Positions 58,565 through 64,000 of a stretch of 64,000 nt of DNA are shown piece by piece. This DNA comes from Prosthecobacter vanneervenii. Lineage in GTDB: Bacteria; Verrucomicrobiota; Verrucomicrobiia; Verrucomicrobiales; Verrucomicrobiaceae. The notes below the pieces were generated by a model. The model made no database searches and was not told the origin of the DNA. It saw only the letters and a list, made by a program, of their open reading frames with translations. Position 1 is the stretch's first letter. Each line of letters begins with the position of its first letter. Where the stretch lies: NCBI RefSeq assembly GCF_014203095.1, contig NZ_JACHIG010000013.1, forward strand, positions 1-64,000, written 5' to 3'. The translations under genes were made by a program, and so were the position numbers.

Positions 58565-59251
58565 ATGAAGAAAAGCGCATTTTCTCTAAGTCTTTGCTTA
58601 TGGACTGCCTGCCTGGTCAGTAACTGTGCGTACCATGAGATCGCATGGCAGAACAAGGAGATCAGCGGGAGTGCTGTGAGTCCGCTGGGAGCGGGCAAGC
58701 CGGTGAGCTACAACAAGCCGCAGCTCTGGAACAAGCGGCATCTGACGTGGCAGCTGGACACTGCGAAGCCGGTGCCTGCGCGACTTTCCGAGGAGGAGCT
58801 GATTCGTGAGATCGACGAGAGCTTTAAGAGCTGGGAGGCTGCGGGGGTGTTTACTTTCTCCCGTGCGCGGGCTGGTGAGCCTGCGGATATCGTGATCAGC
58901 TTTGGCACGCCGCCGGGGAAGCCATGGGATGGGCAGACGGGGCTCATGGGGCATGCCTCCTTTCCCTGGAGCCGGGATCGCGGGCACATCTACCTGGACC
59001 CATCTGAGTGGTGGAGCACGCGCTCCTTTGCGCTGGTGGGAGACCCGATCACGAAATGGCTGCCGCATGAAATCGGTCATGTGCTGGGCCTGCAGCACAC
59101 GCATGCGTCCAACGAGACGATGAGCGAAAACGGCCCCTATAAGATGCCGGACAAGACCAGCTATGCACAGCTCCGCCATCTGTATGCGCCGCTGACGCCG
59201 GTCTTTACCTGGGTGCACTGCGTGATGGATGTCTCGGCCGAGGCTGAGTGA
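58565..59251 (+). CDS. Matrixin-like metalloprotease lipoprotein
   Basis: From ATG 58565 there are 228 residues with a lipobox (LSLCLWTACLVSNC) for outer anchoring. LPHEIGHVLGLQHTHASNETMS contains HExGHxxGxxH, the zinc site of matrixin/metzincin proteases, with a Met-turn-like TMS nearby. It is preceded by an A+T-rich gap shared with the divergent dapL. It probably cuts secreted proteins. It is in the same direction as the PVC cytochrome gene, 70 bases upstream. Confidence 0.87.
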   Translation: MKKSAFSLSLCLWTACLVSNCAYHEIAWQNKEISGSAVSPLGAGKPVSYNKPQLWNKRHLTWQLDTAKPVPARLSEEELIREIDESFKSWEAAGVFTFSRARAGEPADIVISFGTPPGKPWDGQTGLMGHASFPWSRDRGHIYLDPSEWWSTRSFALVGDPITKWLPHEIGHVLGLQHTHASNETMSENGPYKMPDKTSYAQLRHLYAPLTPVFTWVHCVMDVSAEAE

Positions 59252-59321
59252 GGCGGGCTTTTTTTGTGAGGCGAGAGCCGCAGGAGGGCAAGAAAGTGCC
59301 GCCTGCGGGCGTCCTCAATGG

Positions 59322-62300
59322 ATGCAAAAACGACTGACTGGCTGGCTGGCTTTGTCCCTGTGCGCACCTTTGGCCGTGTGGTCGGCGGAGGAGCTGAAGT
59401 TTCCCACGTCGCCGTCGGTGGCGCCGAAGGATGCGGCGAGGACATTCCATGTGCTGGATGGGTTTGAGATGCAGCTGATCGCCGCGGAGCCGCTGGTGAC
59501 GGACCCGGTGGCGGTGACGTATGACGAGGACGGGCGCGCCTATGTGTGCGAGATGAACGACTACCCGTACACGGACAAGGAGCACCACAAGCATGCGCAG
59601 GAAAATCCGACGGACCTGGCGATCGGGAAAGTGAGGCTGCTGACGGACACGGATGGAGATGGGGTCTTTGACAAGGCGACGGTGTTTGCGGAGGGGCTGT
59701 CGTGGCCGACGGGGGTGGCGTGCTGGAAGGGGGGCATCTTTGTGACGGCGACTCCGGATGTGTGGTACCTGAAGGACACGAATGGTGATGGCGTGGCGGA
59801 TGTGCGGCAGAAGGTCTTTACCGGATTTAAAAAGCTGAATGTGCAGGCGGTGATGAACAATCCCATCTGGGGGCTGGATCACCGCATCTATGTGGCAGGA
59901 GGAAGCAATGGCGGGGAGATCCAGCGTGTGCCGGGCAGCGAGGCGGTGATGCCGCTGCCGGCGGATTTCAAGCCGCTGTCGATCAAGCGCAATGACTTCA
60001 GCTTTGACCCGAGCACGGGTGACGTGCGGCTGGAGAGCGGCGGTGCGCGGTTTGGGAACACCTTTGACGACTGGGGGAACCGCTTCCTGTGCAACATCCG
60101 CAACCCCTGTCAGCATGTGGTGCTGCCGTACCGCTATCTGGCGAGGAATCCGTATCTGGTGGTGCCGAGTGCGCTGAATGACTGCGCGGAGGCGGGTGAC
60201 CAGCTGCCGGTGTATCGCACGAGCCCGCCGGAGTCGTGGCGGGAATTCCGCGCGAAGCGCTGGGTGAAGGAGGGCAGTACGCTGCCGAAGAGCGAACTGG
60301 TGGGCGCGGGGGTGGTGACGTCGTCGGCAGGGATCACGGTGTATCGCGGTGATGCGTATCCGGCGGAGTACCGGGACTTTGCCTTTGTGGCGGATGTGGC
60401 GGGTAATCTTTTCTACCGGATGAAGCTGGTGCCTGACGGCGTGACTTTCAAAGCGGTGCAGGTGGATGGGAGCAAGAACTTCTGCACAAGCGATGACCTG
60501 TGGTTCCGGCCGGTGAATTTCAGCAACGCACCGGATGGCTGCCTGACGGTGTGCGACATGTACCGTGAGGTGATCGAGCACCCGTGGAGCATCCCGGATG
60601 ACATTCATGCGGCGGTGGATCTGCTGCGCGGGAGCGACAAGGGGCGGCTTTTTCGACTGGCTCCGAAATCATTTCACCAGCGTGCTACGCCGAAGCTAAG
60701 CGAGGCGAGCACGGCTGAGCTGGTGGCGCTGCTGGACCATGCGAATGCATGGCACCGGGAGACGGCGCAGAGGCTGCTTTTTGAGAGGCAGGACAAGGGG
60801 GCGGTGGAGTTGTTGTGTTCGATGGTTAAAGAGGGGAAACGAGCTCAGGGCAGGGTCGCTGCATTATGGTCGTTGCAGGCAATTGCTTTAAAGCAGGAAT
60901 GGCAGCTTGCTCTGGATCGTGGGAAGGGGGGGCGGGATATTTTGCCCAATTCAGACGGACGAGTGATGAAGCCAGATCCACAACTCGCCAAGGATCGTCG
61001 GGAGATGCGCAGAGAAGCTCTGCATGATTCAGACCCACAGGTGCGAGCCCAGGCTGTTGAAGTGCTCGACAGCTATTATAATAATAGCGACGGCACGGAA
61101 AATTGGTCCGCTGTGGATGAGGTCAAGGACTTGCGAAACGATCCCTCAAAACGGGTGAGATTTGTGGCCGCGCTCGCACTCGGTGGACATGAGCTTGACC
61201 AATATGCCATCCATACAGGGCCACCTCTCATTTTGGGTGTCACGGACATTGGTCTTCAAGACGCTGGTGATCCATGGCTTGAAGCGGCGCTTCTAAGCTC
61301 CAACAAAAGTGTCTATGAATTGTTTGAAGGCATGCTTGGGCATGACATGCTGAAGCCAGCACAGACCCTGCTGCTTTCTACAGCAGGGAAGTTGATAGCG
61401 CAGACGCAGTGGATGGCTCTCGCTCCGTCGGACTGTTTTTGCAATGTGGCTGTTTGCGAGCGGCTTTCGGACGATCAGAAACGCCAGATCATGCAGGCGA
61501 TGGCTGAAGGAATGAGTGCTGCGGGCAGGCCAGCCACAGAGCTGCTGACAGCCCATGAACCGCGTAACATTGATGGAGGTCAGAAATATGTTTCTCGCTG
61601 GCAGGCTGAGTCGCATCAGGTTCTCGACCATGCTGCGTCGAGTACGGAGGATAAAATCAGAGCCATGCGGATGCTTTCCTTGTTTGAGCCATTGAAACAA
61701 GTGGAACCTCAGGTGCTCAAAAGTCTGGCACCCACCCAGCCCGCCGAACTCCAATTTGCTGCGCTTGAAGCACTTCGTTTTTCTCAAGATCCCGCCGTCG
61801 CCGGCATCCTCATCGAATCCTGGCCCAAACTCACTCCAGCCCTTCGCGATAAAGCCGCCACGCTCCTTCTCTCCCGCACCGACCGCATCGCCAGGCTGCT
61901 GGATGCCATCGAAGCACAAAAGATACTTCCCTCACAGCTCAGCGCAGCCACGAAGGCCACACTGGGCCGCCAGAAAACTCCCGCGCTCGCTGTGCGCATT
62001 GCAAAATTGATTGGCGACGGCTCATCCTCCAATCGCAAAGCAGTGATCGATCAATACATCACGGCGATGTTTGGCGATGCGGCTGGTGCGGGCAGGAGTG
62101 CCCGCATTACTGGGGACGCGGGACGTGGAGCGAAGGTGTATGAGACGATGTGCCTGGTGTGCCACCGGCATCTGGACCGTGGGAATGATGTGGGGCCGAA
62201 CCTGGGAACGATCAAGGCGTGGACGGATGAGCAGATCCTGACGAACGTGCTGGACCCGAACCGTGAGGTGTCGCCGAACTTTGCGCTCTACATTGTGGAG

Positions 62301-62513
62301 ACGAATGACGGGCGGACGCTTTCGGGGCTGATCGCGAGCGAGGCGGCGGGAAATCTGACGCTGAAGCGTGCTGATGGCGGTACGGACAGCGTGCTGAGGA
62401 GCGAGATCAAGTCGCTGACGAGCCCGGGGATCTCGCTGATGCCGGAGGGGCTGGAGGGGGCGATCACGCCGCAGCAGATGGCGGATTTGATTGCGTATTT
62501 GAAGGCGCCGTGA
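59322..62513 (+). CDS. PVC-type membrane-bound dehydrogenase with CxxCH haem domain
   Basis: From ATG 59322 the protein has 1063 residues and a signal peptide. VLDGFEMQLIAAEPLVTDPVAVTYDEDGRAYVCEMNDYPY is the start of the verrucomicrobial/planctomycete six-bladed dehydrogenase-like domain (TIGR02604 type). HEAT-like repeats follow, and CLVCHRHLDRGNDVGPNLG is the C-terminal cytochrome site. It probably oxidises a sugar and passes electrons on. Base composition changes in the middle (about 60.8-62.1 kb), see findings. The gene converges on a DUF1501 gene. Confidence 0.93.
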   Translation: MQKRLTGWLALSLCAPLAVWSAEELKFPTSPSVAPKDAARTFHVLDGFEMQLIAAEPLVTDPVAVTYDEDGRAYVCEMNDYPYTDKEHHKHAQENPTDLAIGKVRLLTDTDGDGVFDKATVFAEGLSWPTGVACWKGGIFVTATPDVWYLKDTNGDGVADVRQKVFTGFKKLNVQAVMNNPIWGLDHRIYVAGGSNGGEIQRVPGSEAVMPLPADFKPLSIKRNDFSFDPSTGDVRLESGGARFGNTFDDWGNRFLCNIRNPCQHVVLPYRYLARNPYLVVPSALNDCAEAGDQLPVYRTSPPESWREFRAKRWVKEGSTLPKSELVGAGVVTSSAGITVYRGDAYPAEYRDFAFVADVAGNLFYRMKLVPDGVTFKAVQVDGSKNFCTSDDLWFRPVNFSNAPDGCLTVCDMYREVIEHPWSIPDDIHAAVDLLRGSDKGRLFRLAPKSFHQRATPKLSEASTAELVALLDHANAWHRETAQRLLFERQDKGAVELLCSMVKEGKRAQGRVAALWSLQAIALKQEWQLALDRGKGGRDILPNSDGRVMKPDPQLAKDRREMRREALHDSDPQVRAQAVEVLDSYYNNSDGTENWSAVDEVKDLRNDPSKRVRFVAALALGGHELDQYAIHTGPPLILGVTDIGLQDAGDPWLEAALLSSNKSVYELFEGMLGHDMLKPAQTLLLSTAGKLIAQTQWMALAPSDCFCNVAVCERLSDDQKRQIMQAMAEGMSAAGRPATELLTAHEPRNIDGGQKYVSRWQAESHQVLDHAASSTEDKIRAMRMLSLFEPLKQVEPQVLKSLAPTQPAELQFAALEALRFSQDPAVAGILIESWPKLTPALRDKAATLLLSRTDRIARLLDAIEAQKILPSQLSAATKATLGRQKTPALAVRIAKLIGDGSSSNRKAVIDQYITAMFGDAAGAGRSARITGDAGRGAKVYETMCLVCHRHLDRGNDVGPNLGTIKAWTDEQILTNVLDPNREVSPNFALYIVETNDGRTLSGLIASEAAGNLTLKRADGGTDSVLRSEIKSLTSPGISLMPEGLEGAITPQQMADLIAYLKAP

Positions 62514-62517
62514 GCCT

Positions 62518-63876
62518 TCAAGCCACGACCGGTGTGATGACGTCGCCATACACATCGGTCAGCCGGAAGTCGCGCCCTGCGTAGCGGTAAGTCAGCTCTT
62601 CGTGGTTAATGCCCATGAGGTGCAGGATGGTGGCATGCAGATCGTGCACGCTGGTGGGGTTTTCCTGCGCCGCGAAGCCGAATTCATCGGTGCTGCCGTG
62701 CACGGTCCCGCCTTTGATGCCGCCACCGGCCATCCAGACGGAGAAGCCGTAGTGGTTGTGGTCGCGGCCGAGCTTTGATTTCGCCCCGCTCATTTCGACT
62801 GTGGGCGTGCGGCCGAATTCACCGCCCCAGAGAATGAGGGTGTCCTCCAGCATGCCACGCTGCTTGAGGTCTGCGATCAGCGCGGCAATGGGCTGGTCGA
62901 TTTCGGCGGAGAGCTTGCGGTGGTTTGTTTCGATGTTGTCGTGATTGTCCCAAGGCTGGCCAGCGCCATGCCAGAGCTGCACCATGCGCACGCCACGCTC
63001 CAGCAGACGCCGTGCGATGAGGGTCTGCCGCGCATGCACGCCTTCGCCATACATGTCCCGAATGTGCTGAGGCTCGCGCGAGACATCGAAAGCATCTGAA
63101 GCCTCCATCTGCATGCGGTAGGCCAGCTCGAAGCTCTGGATGCGAGCCTCCAGCCGGGGATCGCTGCGCTCCCTGCGGTGAGCTTCATTGATGCGGCGCA
63201 GCAGATCGAGCTGGCGGTTCTGCACACGCGAATCTGCATGCGGACTGCGGATGTTTTCAATCAGGCGGTCCACCTGCTCATGCTTTGAATCGACGTAGGT
63301 GCCCTGATAGGCACCTGGAAGAAATGCGGCCTGCCAGTTTTCCGCGCTTTTGATCGGCATGCCGCCGGGGCACATGGCGATGAAGCCGGGCAGGTTTTCG
63401 TTCGCACTGCCGAGACCATAGGTGAGCCAGGCACCGAGGCTCGGGCGTGCCTGTATTGAGTCTCCGCAGTTCATGAGCATGAGCGAGGGCTCATGGTTCG
63501 GCACCTGCGCCTGCATGGAACGGATGACTGCGATGTCATCAATGTGAGCCGCCGTTTTGGCAAAGAGCTCGCTCACCTCAATGCCGCTCTGGCCGTAGCG
63601 CTGGAATTTGAACGGCGAAGGAAAGGCTGCGCCCGTTTTTCGCTCGGTGAGGCGATGACTCGGCACCGGCTTGCCGGCAAAGCGCTCCAGGGCGGGCTTG
63701 GGATCAAAAGTGTCCACATGGGAGGGGCCGCCATTGAGGAAGAAATGGATCACGCGCTTCGCCTTGGGAGCATGGTGCGGCTTTGCGCCTGCCATCGCAT
63801 CGCCCAGGCCTAGCATCGCCATGCCCATGCCGGAGCGGCGCAAAAAATCCCGGCGTGTGAGAGGGGGAGTGTTCAT
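62518..63876 (-). CDS. DUF1501 family protein with Tat signal
   Basis: From ATG 63876 the protein has 452 residues; TTG at 63888 would add 4. TRRDFLRRSGMGMAMLGLGDAMA is a twin-arginine signal, RVIHFFLNGGPSHVDTFDPKP is the DUF1501 opening, and TLILWGGEFGRTPTVE, GRDHNHYGFSVWMAGGGIKGG and GINHEELTYRYAGRDFRLTDVYG are the usual later blocks. It starts 1 base after the stop of a DUF1553-type gene, the classic PVC pair. Confidence 0.94.
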   Translation of the reverse strand: MNTPPLTRRDFLRRSGMGMAMLGLGDAMAGAKPHHAPKAKRVIHFFLNGGPSHVDTFDPKPALERFAGKPVPSHRLTERKTGAAFPSPFKFQRYGQSGIEVSELFAKTAAHIDDIAVIRSMQAQVPNHEPSLMLMNCGDSIQARPSLGAWLTYGLGSANENLPGFIAMCPGGMPIKSAENWQAAFLPGAYQGTYVDSKHEQVDRLIENIRSPHADSRVQNRQLDLLRRINEAHRRERSDPRLEARIQSFELAYRMQMEASDAFDVSREPQHIRDMYGEGVHARQTLIARRLLERGVRMVQLWHGAGQPWDNHDNIETNHRKLSAEIDQPIAALIADLKQRGMLEDTLILWGGEFGRTPTVEMSGAKSKLGRDHNHYGFSVWMAGGGIKGGTVHGSTDEFGFAAQENPTSVHDLHATILHLMGINHEELTYRYAGRDFRLTDVYGDVITPVVA

Positions 63877-63877
63877 A

Positions 63878-64000
63878 TCAATCGACAAACATGAACTCGT
63901 TGGAGAGCATCAGCACCTGCACCAGCTGCTCCCAGGCATTGAGAGGCTGCTTTGGCTGCGCGGAGAAATCTTTTTCGGCATCCCAGGTTTCCTGAGAGGA
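63878..64000 (-). CDS. DUF1553-type protein, C-terminal end (5' part outside window)
   Basis: Translating 64000 to 63878 gives a C-terminus ending NAWEQLVQVLMLSNEFMFVD before the stop. That tail (WEQLxQxLxxSNEFMFVD) is the hallmark of DUF1553 proteins, which carry a cytochrome and DUF1549 domain upstream. Only the last 40 codons are in the window. Confidence 0.88.
   Translation of the reverse strand, partial: SSQETWDAEKDFSAQPKQPLNAWEQLVQVLMLSNEFMFVD

Overview
The window looks like a chromosomal segment of a verrucomicrobial (PVC superphylum) bacterium, most like the Verrucomicrobiaceae/Prosthecobacter group. I base this on paired DUF1501/DUF1553 proteins, DUF1080, PVC-type CxxCH cytochrome proteins, an LL-diaminopimelate aminotransferase, an exosortase/EpsI pair, high G+C and the frequent lack of clear Shine-Dalgarno sites. 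The genus is inferred from protein content; no rRNA or tRNA gene was seen.

Layout. 1-20 kb holds mainly housekeeping and secreted catabolic genes: a GH18-like fragment, a ceramidase-like protein, DUF1080/DUF1501, purM, an SGNH esterase, lysA-metF-ROK kinase, a two-domain esterase, a minus-strand operon pseudokinase-sufE-GNAT, a small cytochrome and an RluA-type pseudouridine synthase. 20.4-21.8 kb is rpsB-tsf, closed by a clear terminator. 22.1-24.8 kb is aroG-hldA-gmhA behind a good promoter. 25.9-47.6 kb is a large all-plus-strand exopolysaccharide island: Wzy/WaaL-like polymerase, Wzx-like flippase, acyltransferase, several glycosyltransferases, methyltransferases, exosortase and EpsI, larE-larB, CapK-like ligase, WecB/TagA transferase, a fused dehydrogenase/Gfo-Idh-MocA protein and a heparinase II/III-like protein. 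Many of its genes overlap by 4 bases. 47.9-52.7 kb, on the minus strand, carries a creatininase-family enzyme, two oligopeptide-type ABC permeases, a small secreted protein and a solute-binding protein. 52.7-64 kb holds a cytochrome/WD40 protein, a CoA-binding protein, dGTPase, a RelE-type toxin-antitoxin pair, dapL, a matrixin-like lipoprotein, a 1063-residue PVC cytochrome protein, DUF1501 and the end of DUF1553.

The gaps in and around the polysaccharide island are filled with several families of dispersed palindromic repeats, all copies of each family in the same orientation. The most informative is a 7-copy composite repeat (family A); two of its copies are interrupted by a small 30-37 nt hairpin insert, so empty and occupied sites can be compared in one window. 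A 167-bp near-palindrome starts on a stop codon at 14.26 kb. The + strand is C-rich on the left and G-rich on the right whatever the gene direction, with the change near 20-22 kb.

How the genes fit together: hldA-gmhA supply heptose precursors and the island builds, modifies, flips and polymerises a surface polysaccharide, with an exosortase to process envelope proteins. larE-larB suggest nickel-pincer cofactor synthesis transcribed with it. Functions are assigned by recognising motifs in the translations, without database searches.
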